DNA of 64,000 nucleotides, from contig JRUP01000027.1 of NCBI GenBank assembly GCA_000773965.1, forward strand, positions 62,001 through 126,000. Direction: 5' to 3'. Shown here in pieces: positions 50,327 to 61,140 of this stretch. The notes under the pieces are model-generated. The model was not told the origin of the DNA. It saw only the letters and a program-made list of their open reading frames with translations, and ran no database searches. The DNA is from Enterobacter cancerogenus (GTDB lineage: Bacteria; Pseudomonadota; Gammaproteobacteria; Enterobacterales; Enterobacteriaceae). Within the stretch, counting starts at the first letter, position 1. Every line of letters starts with the position of its first letter. A program made the translations under genes and the position numbers.

Positions 50327-52261
50327 TTAAGACGATTTACGCACGCGCAGATACCATTCGCACAACAGGCGCACCTGTTTGCGGGTATAGCCTTTCTCCA
50401 TCATGCGATCGACAAAATCATCGTGTTTTTTCTGTTCGTCCGTTGAGGTCTTGGTATTAAACGAAATCACCGGCAGCAACTCCTCGGTATTGGAGAACAT
50501 TTTCTTCTCAATGACCGTGCGCAGTTTTTCGTAGCTGGTCCAGTTGGGATTACGTCCACTATTTTGCGCCCGGGCACGCAGCACAAAGTTGACGATCTCG
50601 TTACGGAAATCTTTCGGGTTACTGATCCCGGCAGGTTTCTCGATTTTTTCCAGCTCGGCGTTCAGTGATTCACGATCAAACAACTGTCCGGTATCGGGAT
50701 CACGGTATTCCTGATCCTGAATCCAGAAGTCAGCGTAGGTTACGTAGCGGTCGAAGATGTTCTGGCCGTATTCTGAATAAGACTCCAGATAGGCGGTCTG
50801 AATCTCTTTGCCAATAAACTCCGCGTATTTCGGAATCAGATAGCCTTTCAGGTGCTCAAGGTATTTCTCTGCCAGATCCTGCGGGAACTGTTCGCGTTCA
50901 ATTTGTTGCTCCAGTACGTAGAACAGATGTACCGGGTTGGCCGCCACTTCGGCATGGTCAAAGTTGAATACGCGCGACAGAATCTTGAACGCGAAGCGGG
51001 TCGAAAGGCCGTTCATGCCTTCATCCACGCCTGCGTAGTCGTGATACTCCTGCCACGACTTGGCTTTCGGATCGGTATCTTTCAGGCTTTCACCATCATA
51101 GACGCGCATTTTTGAATAGATGCTGGAGTTTTCCGGCTCTTTCAAACGCGACAGGATAGAGAAGCGCGCTAAGGTCTCCAGCGTGCCCGGTGCACATGGC
51201 GCCGTCGTCAGCTCACTGTGATTAAGCAGTTTGTCGTAGATTTTGATCTCTTCCGACACCCGCAGGCAGTAAGGCACTTTGACGATATAAACACGGTCCA
51301 GGAACGCTTCGTTGTTCTTGTTGTTACGGAAAGTCACCCATTCTGACTCGTTGGAGTGCGCCAGAATGATGCCGTTAAACGGCAGGGCAGAGATCCCTTC
51401 AGTACCGTTGTAGTTACCTTCCTGAGTGGCGGTCAGCAATGGATGCAGCACTTTAATCGGTGCCTTAAACATCTCGACGAATTCCATGATGCCCTGGTTC
51501 GCGCGGCAGAGTGCGCCCGAGTAACCGTAAGCGTCGGGATCGTTTTGCGCGTGGTTTTCCAGTTTGCGGATATCCACCTTACCGACCAATGCAGAGATAT
51601 CCTGGTTGTTCTCATCACCCGGTTCCGTTTTGGCGATGGCCACTTGTTCCAGGATAGAAGGCCAGACTTTGACCACTTTAAAGCGGGTAATATCGCCGCC
51701 AAAGTCATGCAGGCGTTTTGCTGCCCACGGCGACATGATGGTGCCCAGATAACGCCGCGGCACGCCATACTCTTTCTCAAGAATATTGGCGTCTTCCTGC
51801 GGGTTGAACAGGCACAAAGGATGATCGTTGACCGGGCTGCGTTCGCCATCAGCGCTCAGCACGTAGATCGGTACGCGTTGCATCAGGGCTTTCAAACGCT
51901 CAGCAAGTGAAGATTTACCGCCACCGACCGGCCCCAGCAAGTAGAGAATCTGTTTCTTCTCTTCCAGGCCTTGCGCAGCGTGTTTTAGGTAGGAGACGAT
52001 CTGCTCAATCGCTTCCTCCATACCATAAAACTCTTCGAAGGCGGGATAGCGTCCCATGACGCGGTTAGAGAAGATTCTGGAAAGGCGTGGCTCCTGCGCC
52101 GTGTCAACCATCACCGGCTCACCGATAGCCATCAATAGTCGCTCTGCAGCGTTGGCGTATGCACTGCGATCCTGCTTACAGATAGCGAGAAATTCCTGCA
52201 GTGTGAACTCTTCGTCCTTGGCAGCTTCATAACGCTGACGATAGTGATCGAATATATTCAT
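50327..52261 (-). CDS. yeaG: PrkA-type serine protein kinase YeaG
   Basis: A 644-residue protein kinase of the PrkA family: an AAA+-like N-terminal domain with Walker A GPVGGGKSS (residues 110-118) and a C-terminal domain (about 400-644) resembling protein kinases. In E. coli YeaG phosphorylates proteins during nutrient starvation and is expressed under sigma-54 and sigma-S control. A near-perfect sigma-54 promoter lies 90 nt upstream. The protein is nearly identical to E. coli over long stretches, such as SNESEWVTFRNNKNNEAFLD. Confidence 0.96.
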   Translation of the reverse strand: MNIFDHYRQRYEAAKDEEFTLQEFLAICKQDRSAYANAAERLLMAIGEPVMVDTAQEPRLSRIFSNRVMGRYPAFEEFYGMEEAIEQIVSYLKHAAQGLEEKKQILYLLGPVGGGKSSLAERLKALMQRVPIYVLSADGERSPVNDHPLCLFNPQEDANILEKEYGVPRRYLGTIMSPWAAKRLHDFGGDITRFKVVKVWPSILEQVAIAKTEPGDENNQDISALVGKVDIRKLENHAQNDPDAYGYSGALCRANQGIMEFVEMFKAPIKVLHPLLTATQEGNYNGTEGISALPFNGIILAHSNESEWVTFRNNKNNEAFLDRVYIVKVPYCLRVSEEIKIYDKLLNHSELTTAPCAPGTLETLARFSILSRLKEPENSSIYSKMRVYDGESLKDTDPKAKSWQEYHDYAGVDEGMNGLSTRFAFKILSRVFNFDHAEVAANPVHLFYVLEQQIEREQFPQDLAEKYLEHLKGYLIPKYAEFIGKEIQTAYLESYSEYGQNIFDRYVTYADFWIQDQEYRDPDTGQLFDRESLNAELEKIEKPAGISNPKDFRNEIVNFVLRARAQNSGRNPNWTSYEKLRTVIEKKMFSNTEELLPVISFNTKTSTDEQKKHDDFVDRMMEKGYTRKQVRLLCEWYLRVRKSS

Positions 52262-52350
52262 AGCGATGCCCGTCCTTTCGTTTTTAGCACAGGTAAAGGA
52301 GCGAAATTAGATACGTTTGCAGCTCCCGGAAGATATTCTTTATTGGGTAC

Positions 52351-52366
52351 AGCAACCCTTATGCCA
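52351..52366 (-). promoter_or_regulatory. Sigma-54 promoter of yeaGH
   Basis: On the minus strand TGGCATAAGGGTTGCT has GG and GC exactly 10 nt apart and only one deviation in the -24 element (T for C) from TGGCAC-N5-TTGC. Transcription would start near 52340, giving a leader of about 80 nt to the yeaG ATG. I did not find an NtrC site by eye. Confidence 0.85.
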
Positions 52367-52668
52367 ACCTGACGTTTTTTTATCGGGATACACAATTCTT
52401 ATGGTTACTCTGCTCGTACAAAAAGTCTCGGCTTACTTTTAACTGTAGAAGGCATTCAGAAAATCTGCAGCCACTTTTCTCCTTATTTAGCGATATATCA
52501 ATAACAAAGTCTCATAAGCACTAAGGCATTCCGTTTGCATGTCTACCACTGCAGCCTGCTTCAGACTATTCCGCATGGGTGATAAACATCCCTGATTTAA
52601 CGTTAACCCAGCGCGAAATTTTAGTTAGACTCTGCGTGTGATTGTTATATTAATGGACTGATTAAATT
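52367..52668. other. yeaG-mipA divergent region
   Basis: About 300 AT-rich bases with no gene. It should carry upstream enhancer sites for yeaG and the promoter of mipA; neither is clear by inspection. Confidence 0.4.
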
Positions 52669-53418
52669 GTGAACCAATTCAAACTTAAAGCGCTTGCTTG
52701 TGTTGTTCCTTGTTATTTTGCGGCGTTCAGCACTCATGCAGAACCCTTATCTCTCGGGGCTTCGGTTATTTATGCCCAGTCACCTTATCGTGGCGGACAG
52801 GACCGATACATCCCCATCCCGGTCATCAATTATGAAGGCGAAAACTTCTGGTTCCGTAGCTTGCAAGGCGGCTACTACCTGTGGAAAGACCAGCAAGATC
52901 AACTGTCATTAACCCTGCTGGGTTCACCGCAACAGTATGATCCCAAGGATAACGATCTTGGTGACATGAAGGCTCTGGATAAGCGCCGGATGACTCTAAT
53001 GGCAGGTGCCACCTATCGCCATGTTGCTGATTGGGGGATCGTGCGCACCGCTCTGCTAGGCGATGTGCTCAACAACAGTAATGGCATCATCTGGGATCTT
53101 ACCTATCTGTATCGCTTCGATTTTGGCGCGTTCAGCCTGACGCCAGGCATCGGTGCAATGTGGAACAGCGCCAATCAAAACCGCTACTACTATGGCGTGT
53201 CATCGCACGAAAGCGCGCGGACAGGTATTGCTGAATATCAGCCGGACGACAGCTGGTCCCCTTATGTGGAAATGAACGCCAGCTACCAGATTAGCGATAG
53301 CTGGAACGCCAGTTTGTCCGGGCGTTACACCCGCTTTGATAGCGAAATCAAAGACAGTCCGATGGTGGACAAAAGTGGTCAGTTCACTCTCTGGACCGGC
53401 ATCAGCTATACCTTCTAA
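52669..53418 (+). CDS. mipA: MltA-interacting outer-membrane protein MipA
   Basis: Outer-membrane beta-barrel scaffold of the MipA/OmpV family, reported in E. coli to link lytic transglycosylase MltA and PBP1B. The start is GTG 52669. The 249-residue product has a signal peptide (about residues 1-24, ending THAEP) and alternating strands such as GGYYLWKDQQDQLSLTLLG. The protein ends in phenylalanine (WTGISYTF), the barrel-insertion signal. It is divergent from yeaG. Confidence 0.93.
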   Translation: MNQFKLKALACVVPCYFAAFSTHAEPLSLGASVIYAQSPYRGGQDRYIPIPVINYEGENFWFRSLQGGYYLWKDQQDQLSLTLLGSPQQYDPKDNDLGDMKALDKRRMTLMAGATYRHVADWGIVRTALLGDVLNNSNGIIWDLTYLYRFDFGAFSLTPGIGAMWNSANQNRYYYGVSSHESARTGIAEYQPDDSWSPYVEMNASYQISDSWNASLSGRYTRFDSEIKDSPMVDKSGQFTLWTGISYTF

Positions 53419-53430
53419 TGGTTTTACATG

Positions 53431-53455
53431 ACGCCTCTTAATGAGGCGTTTTTAT
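53431..53455 (+). terminator. Intrinsic terminator of mipA
   Basis: Stem ACGCCTC/GAGGCGT, loop TTAAT, then TTTTTT, 13 nt after the stop. Confidence 0.85.
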
Positions 53456-53502
53456 TACATTGCACCAATAACGCGCCCCATCATGGCGCATCAGGGGGCG
53501 TA

Positions 53503-54351
53503 ATGAAGACGATTCAATTCCGTGGAGAATCAGCTATACCCGCCATTGGGCAAGGAACCTGGTATATGGGGGAGAATGCAGCGCTGCGTCGTCAGGAAGT
53601 CACGGCGTTACAGGCTGGATTGGATCTGGGGTTAAGACTGATTGATACCGCAGAAATGTACGCCGAAGGCGGGGCGGAAGAGGTGGTGGGCGAAGCGCTA
53701 CGCGGACGCCGCCATCAGGCCTGGCTGGTGTCAAAAGTCTATCCGTGGAATGCCGGGGAAGTGGATGCGATAGAGGCCTGCGATCGCAGCTTACAGCGCT
53801 TAGAGACCGATTATCTTGATCTTTATCTGCTGCACTGGCGCGGCAATGTGCCACTGGAAGAGACCATTCGCGCCATGGAAACTCTGCAGCAGCAGGGAAA
53901 AATTCGGCATTGGGGCGTATCGAATTTCGACACGGACGATATGCATGAACTGTGGAGTGAGACGGGCGGTGAAAACTGCGCAACCAATCAGGTGCTGTAT
54001 CACCTGGCATCACGAGGAATCGAATACGATTTGTTAGCGGCATGCCAGCAACGTGATATGCCGATCATGGCGTATTGCCCTCTGGCGCAGGCGGGACGTT
54101 TACGTCAATCGCTGTTTGATGATCCCCATTTGCAGCAGATTGCACAACAGAAGAGCATCAGCGTGGCGCAATTACTGCTCGCATGGGTGATTCGTCAACC
54201 TGGCGTGATCGCCATTCCCAAAGCCAGTAGCCAACAACACGTGGCGGAAAATGCCGCCGCGTTAAATCTGCAGTTGAGCGTTGAGGAATTAGCGATCATC
54301 GACCGGGCATTCCCGGCACCGCAGCACAAAACGGACTTAGACGTGGTGTAG
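53503..54351 (+). CDS. yeaE: Aldo-keto reductase YeaE
   Basis: A 282-residue aldo-keto reductase; E. coli YeaE reduces methylglyoxal with NADPH. The ATG at 53503 (MKTIQFRGESAIPAIGQGTW) follows AGGGGG and matches the family start; 25 upstream codons would overlap the mipA terminator. Active-site residues are seen: D and Y in LIDTAEMYAEG, K in LVSKVYPWN and H in DLYLLHWRG. The cofactor motif IPKASSQQHV is near the C-terminus. Confidence 0.94.
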   Translation: MKTIQFRGESAIPAIGQGTWYMGENAALRRQEVTALQAGLDLGLRLIDTAEMYAEGGAEEVVGEALRGRRHQAWLVSKVYPWNAGEVDAIEACDRSLQRLETDYLDLYLLHWRGNVPLEETIRAMETLQQQGKIRHWGVSNFDTDDMHELWSETGGENCATNQVLYHLASRGIEYDLLAACQQRDMPIMAYCPLAQAGRLRQSLFDDPHLQQIAQQKSISVAQLLLAWVIRQPGVIAIPKASSQQHVAENAAALNLQLSVEELAIIDRAFPAPQHKTDLDVV

Positions 54352-54368
54352 CGGCGCATCAGCGCCGC
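54351..54368. terminator. Hairpin between convergent yeaE and yeaD
   Basis: Stem GCGGCGC/GCGCCGC, loop ATCA, overlapping the yeaE stop. No T-run on either side, so termination is uncertain. Confidence 0.4.
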
Positions 54369-54372
54369 AATC

Positions 54373-55248
54373 TTACTTATTGCGCACGCGCAGCGTGGTA
54401 CCGAGGCGAGCAGGGGATTCACCGGCGCTTTTCATCGGCTTGTTGATGCGAGCCGTTTCCACGCAGACCATGGTTTTGTAGCCCTCGTTAGGCATATCCG
54501 CCATGCTGCAGGACAATTCTGGACCTGGATTCCATGTGACAACGTCACTTTGATAGTGATGGTACACTTCAATCTGACGTTTTCCTGCGATGTCGTGAAT
54601 TACGCTGCAATCTTCGGCAGCGGTGTGAATCCGATCGACGCGGTCAGGGTAGGTTTGTTTGCCATCAGCCGAACTGCCCACCGCGTTCGCATTCACCTTA
54701 TCGATATAGCTGTTACCTAACCCACTCACTTCAACCTGTGCAATATCGGCGATCTGGAAGTAGGTGTGTAAGGCAGCGGTAGCTTCATAATCGCCCCAGG
54801 CTTCGAGCTCAATTTCACAATGCTCGGCGATACGGAAACGGGCAAGCAGGGTGAAATCATGTGGCCACAGCTTCTTCGTTTGTGCGTTGCTTTCCAGTGT
54901 GAACGTCAGCATCACTGCATCTTCGTTCTCATCGTGTGCGGTCAGTGTCCAGGGCTGATTACGGGCGAAACCATGCGCGGGTTCACCTGCAGGTCCAAAC
55001 CATGGCCAGCAAATCGGCACACCACCACGAATCGCTTTACCTGTGGCAAACGGCGTTTTATCGCTCAACCAGATCACCGGCTGCTGGCCGCTGGGTTGCC
55101 AGGAGAGCAGATGCGCGCCTTGCAGCGCGATCGCCGCACGAACTTTAGGGTGGCTCACAACCACGATTGGCAAATCGCCCATCTGGCGCTGAGACAGGTA
55201 AGGGGTGATCTGATTCACCACCGGTAAACTATAAAGCGTATCTTGCAT
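54373..55248 (-). CDS. yeaD: D-hexose-6-phosphate mutarotase YeaD
   Basis: A 291-residue aldose-1-epimerase-fold enzyme thought to interconvert anomers of glucose-6-phosphate and related sugars. The ATG at 55248 (MQDTLYSLPVVNQITPYLSQ) is used, and 32 upstream codons that run through the gapA terminator are rejected. Active-site histidine and glutamate candidates are in ALHTYFQIAD and MVCVETARINKP. It is downstream of gapA on the same strand. Confidence 0.93.
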   Translation of the reverse strand: MQDTLYSLPVVNQITPYLSQRQMGDLPIVVVSHPKVRAAIALQGAHLLSWQPSGQQPVIWLSDKTPFATGKAIRGGVPICWPWFGPAGEPAHGFARNQPWTLTAHDENEDAVMLTFTLESNAQTKKLWPHDFTLLARFRIAEHCEIELEAWGDYEATAALHTYFQIADIAQVEVSGLGNSYIDKVNANAVGSSADGKQTYPDRVDRIHTAAEDCSVIHDIAGKRQIEVYHHYQSDVVTWNPGPELSCSMADMPNEGYKTMVCVETARINKPMKSAGESPARLGTTLRVRNK

Positions 55249-55273
55249 CGTCAGACCTTCTCTTCTTCCAAAT

Positions 55274-55303
55274 GAAAAAAAGGGGCGACCGAAGTCACCC
55301 CTT
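55274..55303 (-). terminator. Intrinsic terminator of gapA
   Basis: On the minus strand a 10-bp stem with one G-T pair closes a TTCG loop (55280-55303) and is followed by TTTTTTT. yeaD would be reached by read-through or a separate promoter. Confidence 0.88.
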
Positions 55304-55321
55304 GTCTGTTTCGCCAGTCGC

Positions 55322-56332
<1,011 letters not shown>

Positions 56333-56527
56333 CTATTTGTTAGTGAATAAAAGGTTGGCTGTAAAATTACAAAAACCTTACCAGGCGTCAAGCGGAATCG
56401 TGTCAATTGTTGCGACAGGTCAATTCCAACGCCAGGAATAATTGGTTGCGCAATCGCTTACGCAGCACCCTTATTGCGCGCCTATGTTACGCCGAATACC
56501 GACCGAAAAGGGATGACTTTTGCAAAG

Positions 56528-56543
56528 GGTGATCGACGTCACA
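56528..56543. promoter_or_regulatory. CRP-like site between gapA and msrB
   Basis: GGTGATCGACGTCACA has nine of ten consensus bases of TGTGA-N6-TCACA. It lies about 207 nt upstream of gapA and 115 nt upstream of msrB; E. coli gapA transcription depends partly on cAMP-CRP. Confidence 0.55.
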
Positions 56544-56658
56544 ATTTTGCGCTGTGGCAGTCGTGGCGAACGGGTTCGCACGAAAAAAGACCATGATGAT
56601 GTTGTTCGTTTGTTAGAATACTAGTCGATTTTTACAGAATGACACTCCGGAACTCAAA

Positions 56659-57069
56659 ATGGCTAAAGACACCGCACCCGAGGCAAAAATCGCGCAGCTT
56701 TCTGAGATGCAGCGCTATGTCACACAGCATCGCGGCACGGAACCTCCTTTCAGTGGCGCACTACTGCACAACAAGCAGGAGGGCATTTACCACTGTTTAG
56801 TGTGCAATTCACCGCTGTTCCTCTCCGACTCTAAATATGATTCAGGCTGCGGCTGGCCGAGCTTTTACCAGCCTTACAGCGACGAAGCGATTCGTTATCT
56901 GGAAGATGATTCCCACGGCATGCACCGCGTGGAAATTCGCTGTGGCAATTGCGATGCGCATCTCGGCCACGTCTTCCCGGATGGCCCGCAGCCTACCGGT
57001 GAGCGCTACTGCGTTAACTCTGCCTCATTGAGCTTTACCGATGAGCAGGGCAAGCAACAAGAGGGCTGA
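56659..57069 (+). CDS. msrB: Peptide methionine-(R)-sulfoxide reductase MsrB
   Basis: Reduces R-form methionine sulfoxide in proteins. The 136-residue product has four zinc cysteines, C46, C49, C95 and C98, and the resolving/catalytic region with C118 in [11 protein letters not shown], all at E. coli positions. It diverges from gapA and is followed 2 nt later by yeaC, forming a two-gene unit. Confidence 0.96.
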   Translation: MAKDTAPEAKIAQLSEMQRYVTQHRGTEPPFSGALLHNKQEGIYHCLVCNSPLFLSDSKYDSGCGWPSFYQPYSDEAIRYLEDDSHGMHRVEIRCGNCDAHLGHVFPDGPQPTGERYCVNSASLSFTDEQGKQQEG

Positions 57070-57071
57070 GC

Positions 57072-57353
57072 ATGAAGCAAGAACTGGAAGCTATACTGGC
57101 GGCGATGACGCCGGAAGTCTACGAGCGACTCGCCACCGCAGTGGAAACCGGTAAATGGCCGGACGGTGTCGCGCTGACGCAAGAGCAGCGCGATAATTGC
57201 CTGCAGCTGGTGATGCTGTGGCAGGCGCGTCACAACGACGACCCTCAGCATATGACCATTGGCAAAGGGGGGGAGATGGTGATGAAGTCGAAAAAGCAAC
57301 TTAAGGAAGAGTTTGGTATCGAGCCGGACATCACGCGCATTAACCTGCACTAG
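57072..57353 (+). CDS. yeaC: DUF1315 family protein YeaC
   Basis: A 93-residue cytoplasmic protein of unknown function, matching E. coli YeaC in LAAMTPEVYERLATAVETGK and ENCLQL-type NCLQLVMLWQARHN. GAGGGCTGAGC precedes the ATG. The stop of msrB is 2 nt upstream, so translation is coupled. Confidence 0.92.
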   Translation: MKQELEAILAAMTPEVYERLATAVETGKWPDGVALTQEQRDNCLQLVMLWQARHNDDPQHMTIGKGGEMVMKSKKQLKEEFGIEPDITRINLH

Positions 57354-57361
57354 AATGCAAA

Positions 57362-57388
57362 AGGGCTGGTTTTACCAGCCCTCATTTT
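57362..57388. terminator. Bidirectional terminator between yeaC and pncA
   Basis: Stem AGGGCTGG/CCAGCCCT with a 5-nt loop (57362-57382). CATTTTC follows on the plus strand and TTTTGC on the minus strand. Confidence 0.75.
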
Positions 57389-57996
57389 CAGATTATTACC
57401 GCACCCTGAGCTTGCATCTGTTCGATAGCAATATCGCTATCATCAGGATTCAGGTTGACGCCGCGGCAACCCTCTTTCACCACTTCAACGTTGTAGCCCA
57501 GCTCCAGCGCATCCAGCACGCTGTATTTGACGCAATAGTCGGTAGCGAGCCCCAGCATCACCAGGTCGCTGATGTCGCGTTCACGCAGCCAACTGTCTAG
57601 CTCCGTTTTGCGGCGATGGCCGTTATCGAAGAAAGCACTGTAGCTGTCCACATCCGCGTCGCCCCCTTTATGGAACACCGCATCAATCAGTGTGCGGTCC
57701 AGTTCTGGGTGGAAATCCGCCCCCACGGAGTTCTCGACTCCGTGATCGGGCCACCAAATCTGCGCCAGACCGTTCAATTCACCCAGGGTATACACCGGTT
57801 CGCCAGAGACGGAGGCGAAGCTGCCATGATCTGCCGGATGCCAGTCTTGCAATGCCACTACACATTCTCCCCGATCGCGGAACTCGCGTGCGTAGCGATT
57901 GGCAACGGCAACCGTTTGGTCGCCTTCGCGCACCGCCATTGGGCCGCCGGGGCAAAAATCGTTCTGAATATCGATGATTATCAATGCCCGCTTCAT
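57388..57996 (-). CDS. pncA: Nicotinamidase PncA
   Basis: Hydrolyses nicotinamide to nicotinate in the NAD salvage pathway. The 202-residue isochorismatase-fold product has the catalytic triad D9, K110 and C155 (IIIDIQNDF, AVFHKGGD, ATDYCVKYS) and metal ligands D51, H53 and H85. It is about 11 residues shorter than E. coli at the C-terminus, where it ends AQGAVII, without touching the active site. It follows ansA by 16 nt and is probably cotranscribed. Confidence 0.94.
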   Translation of the reverse strand: MKRALIIIDIQNDFCPGGPMAVREGDQTVAVANRYAREFRDRGECVVALQDWHPADHGSFASVSGEPVYTLGELNGLAQIWWPDHGVENSVGADFHPELDRTLIDAVFHKGGDADVDSYSAFFDNGHRRKTELDSWLRERDISDLVMLGLATDYCVKYSVLDALELGYNVEVVKEGCRGVNLNPDDSDIAIEQMQAQGAVII

Positions 57997-58012
57997 TACA
58001 TCTCGCTCCGTA

Positions 58013-59026
58013 TCAGTCGTCGGTCAGTTCGCCGCGTAAATTCTGTTGCATTCTGGCACGAATTTCCGGGTTGGTGAGGTTTTGGCTCAACAAAAAGTGC
58101 AGTTTTGTTAATGTAGCCTCAACGGTAAGGTCAAAACCGCTGATCACCCCCGCATGCTCCAGCGCATTACCGGTGGCATAGCCCCCCATATTCACTTTTC
58201 CTGACATGCATTGCGTCAGATTCACCACCACAATCCCACGTTCGCTCGCCTGCTGCAGTTCAGCCAGGAATTCTGCATTTTGCGGCGCGTTACCGACACC
58301 ATAAGAGCGCAGAATCAGCGCTTTCACCGGCTGGCGCAGGAAGTTACGTACCACATCGGCAGAGATACCCGGATAGATGGTGACCACGCCAATCGGCTGC
58401 GGAGTAATCGGGTGCACAATCAGCTCGCCACGGCCCTGTGGTGCCGGCGGCGTATTGAGTTTACGAATGTGAATACCGGCTTCCAGCAAAGGAGGGAGAT
58501 TCGGTGAAGCGAAGGCGTTGAAGCCGTCGGCATGTGCTTTGGTAGTGCGATTGCCACGGAACAGCGTGTTGTTAAAGAACAACGCCACTTCATTGATCGG
58601 ATAATTAGCGGCCACGTACAACGAATTGAGTAAATTCTGCTGACCATCTGAGCGCAATTCTGCCAGTGGAATCTGCGAGCCGGTTACGATTACCGGCTTC
58701 GCCAGGTTTTCCAGCATGAATGACAGCGCCGAGGCAGTGAATGCCATGGTGTCGGTGCCATGCAGAATCACAAAACCATCATAGCTGTCGTAATTCTGTT
58801 TAATGTCATCAGCAATCGATTGCCAATCCAATGGCGTCATATCTGACGAATCCATCAGAGGCTGATATTCGTGGATGGTGAAATTCGGCATCTCAGGCCG
58901 ATGGAACTCTGGCATGTTGGCCAGTTGCTGCTGCAGGTGGCCGGAAACCGGAATGTAGCCGTGCGCGGAGCGCTGCATACCGATGGTACCGCCCGTGTAG
59001 GCTACATAGATATTTTTCTTTTGCAT
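58013..59026 (-). CDS. ansA: Cytoplasmic L-asparaginase I, AnsA
   Basis: Hydrolyses L-asparagine to aspartate and ammonia. The 337-residue product has the two asparaginase threonine motifs, AYTGGTIG (T14) and HGTDTMAFTASALS, and no signal peptide, marking it as the cytoplasmic type I rather than the periplasmic AnsB. It starts the ansA-pncA unit. Confidence 0.95.
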   Translation of the reverse strand: MQKKNIYVAYTGGTIGMQRSAHGYIPVSGHLQQQLANMPEFHRPEMPNFTIHEYQPLMDSSDMTPLDWQSIADDIKQNYDSYDGFVILHGTDTMAFTASALSFMLENLAKPVIVTGSQIPLAELRSDGQQNLLNSLYVAANYPINEVALFFNNTLFRGNRTTKAHADGFNAFASPNLPPLLEAGIHIRKLNTPPAPQGRGELIVHPITPQPIGVVTIYPGISADVVRNFLRQPVKALILRSYGVGNAPQNAEFLAELQQASERGIVVVNLTQCMSGKVNMGGYATGNALEHAGVISGFDLTVEATLTKLHFLLSQNLTNPEIRARMQQNLRGELTDD

Positions 59027-59076
59027 GGAAGAACTCAGACTTGCCGTAAAACGCGCAGTATAAGGGGATTAACAGC

Positions 59077-59105
59077 GAAAAGCAGCCCGACCAGCGGCCG
59101 GGCTG
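59077..59105 (-). terminator. Intrinsic terminator of sppA
   Basis: On the minus strand a 10-bp stem with one G-T pair (59083-59092 with 59096-59105) is followed by CTTTTC, just past the sppA stop. Confidence 0.75.
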
Positions 59106-59111
59106 TAAAGA

Positions 59112-60971
59112 TTAGCGTACGTTGCCGCAGTTCAGGCAGAAGGCGTAGCGATTTTGCGGATCATTAAGATTGTTCATCAGGCCAGGCTGATCTTTCACTG
59201 CACTCATTACATCCAGCATCGGTGCGGGCAGCCACACCTTCAGTGCTGCTGGCAGCATCGCTTGTGCAGAGGCATTCATCTGATTTAGCAGCAGGTCAAT
59301 CATGCCGGGGTCGTCCTGATACCAGCTAAGCTGCGGCTTGGCGACTTTTGCCAACTCAGCCGCTTTCGCCACGGCATCGTCAAAATCACCCAACGCATCC
59401 ACCAGGCCATTGGCTTTAGCATCACTGCCGGTCCAGACATGGCCCTGAGCGATATCATTGATCTGTTCTGGCGTTTTATGACGCGACTTCGCGACCAATC
59501 CGACAAAGTTACGATAGCCGTTTTCGATGGTCAGTTGCATTAATTGCTGCACTTCTGTCGGCAGGGCTTTGGTGGTGGCAACGTCAGCCAGCGGAGAAGT
59601 GGCCACGCCATCCGTGTGCACACCAATACTGTTCAGGCTATTTTCTACCGTGTTAATCACGCCGAAAATACCGATTGAACCGGTCAAGGTGCTGGGGGCG
59701 GCCACAATGTAGTCTGCTGGCGTCGAGATCCAGTAGCCACCTGAAGCCGCCATGCCGCCCATTGAGACCACCACTGGCTTGCCGGCATCATGGGCTGCGG
59801 CTAACTCTTCACGAATCGCTTCCGATGCCGACACGCTGCCACCTGGGCTGTTGACGCGCAGTACAATCGCTTTGATTTTCGGATCGAGACGCGCATCGCG
59901 GATCTGCGATGCGGTGGTATCGCCTCCCACGTTTCCGGCGGTTTCCTCACCGTCCATGATGGCACCGCTGGCGAAAATCACCGCAATATTGCCATCCTGG
60001 TCCTGCTGAGGCTGCTTCACGGTGTAATCGTAAATGCTGACGTTGCGATAATCGTTATTGGCTTTATCCCAGCCAAAGGTTTTCACCAGTTCCTGATCAG
60101 CCGCCGCACGGCTATCCAGCACATCAACCAATTTACTGTTCAGCGCATATTTTGCGGTATCGCCGTCAACAGCCTGCAATCCGCTGATGACGCCGGCTGC
60201 TCCCGGGAACAGTTGATCCGGGGTAATCTGGCGATTTGCGGAAACGGTGTTCAGGTAGTTCTGCCACAGCTGGCCGATCCAGCGACTATCCGCATCACGT
60301 GCTTCCGGAGACATATCGTCACGCAGGAAAGGCTCGACGGCAGATTTGTAGGTGCCCACACGGAACACATGAGAATTGACTTTGAGCTTCTCTAACAGGG
60401 ATTTGTAATACAACCCATTGGTCGCAAAGCCATGCAGATCAACAGTGCCCTGCGGTGACAGATAAATTTTGGTGGCATAGCTGGCGATGTAGTATTGCGC
60501 CTGGCTATAGCTATCACCAATGGCGTATATCGGTTTGCCCGCATCACGGAACTCACGCAGCGATTTGCCCAGATATTGTAATGAGGGTTGATCGCCGCCA
60601 GCAAAATCACGCAAATCAAGCACGATCCCGGTGATGTTTTTGTCAGTTTTCGCCTGACGAACCGCATCCACCACGTCGAACAATGAATTCTCTTGCAGGC
60701 GATCGCTGCTCGCGCCCAGCAACTCACGGCTGATGCGACTCAGGCGATTACTGACGGAAGGTTTATCCACTAATACACCGCTTAAATCCACTTTGAGTGC
60801 ACCCTGTTGCACCGGTTCGCTGCTGTTGGCGCTGGAAAGCTGTAACCAGATACCGACACCGGCGAGGATTAAGACGATGAGGAATAAATTAAGAATGAAT
60901 TCCCGAATAAAATTCAACACCCGCCAGCTCCAGCGGAACAGGCCAGCAATAATTCGCCACAATGTGCGCAT
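59112..60971 (-). CDS. sppA: Signal peptide peptidase SppA (protease IV)
   Basis: Tetrameric periplasmic-facing membrane protease that degrades cleaved signal peptides. The ATG at 60971 ([20 protein letters not shown]) gives 619 residues; 12 upstream codons are dropped. One N-terminal membrane segment (about 22-44) anchors two tandem S49 domains. The Ser-Lys dyad is split between them, K209 in [10 protein letters not shown] and serine about 410 in [11 protein letters not shown]. Sequence matches E. coli throughout. Confidence 0.95.
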   Translation of the reverse strand: MRTLWRIIAGLFRWSWRVLNFIREFILNLFLIVLILAGVGIWLQLSSANSSEPVQQGALKVDLSGVLVDKPSVSNRLSRISRELLGASSDRLQENSLFDVVDAVRQAKTDKNITGIVLDLRDFAGGDQPSLQYLGKSLREFRDAGKPIYAIGDSYSQAQYYIASYATKIYLSPQGTVDLHGFATNGLYYKSLLEKLKVNSHVFRVGTYKSAVEPFLRDDMSPEARDADSRWIGQLWQNYLNTVSANRQITPDQLFPGAAGVISGLQAVDGDTAKYALNSKLVDVLDSRAAADQELVKTFGWDKANNDYRNVSIYDYTVKQPQQDQDGNIAVIFASGAIMDGEETAGNVGGDTTASQIRDARLDPKIKAIVLRVNSPGGSVSASEAIREELAAAHDAGKPVVVSMGGMAASGGYWISTPADYIVAAPSTLTGSIGIFGVINTVENSLNSIGVHTDGVATSPLADVATTKALPTEVQQLMQLTIENGYRNFVGLVAKSRHKTPEQINDIAQGHVWTGSDAKANGLVDALGDFDDAVAKAAELAKVAKPQLSWYQDDPGMIDLLLNQMNASAQAMLPAALKVWLPAPMLDVMSAVKDQPGLMNNLNDPQNRYAFCLNCGNVR

Positions 60972-61140
60972 AAACTCTCCATATTCACGTAACAGGGCAG
61001 TCGCCACGCGGTCTGCCCCGATGTCGGGTTCATCCTAAAGAGCAGCGTGCGAAATGTCAGCAGGAAATCGCGCCAGACTGTTACAAAAGATCTTGCTGTG
61101 CCAGGATTAGCCCACGCTTTTTATTCACGGGAGAATAATG

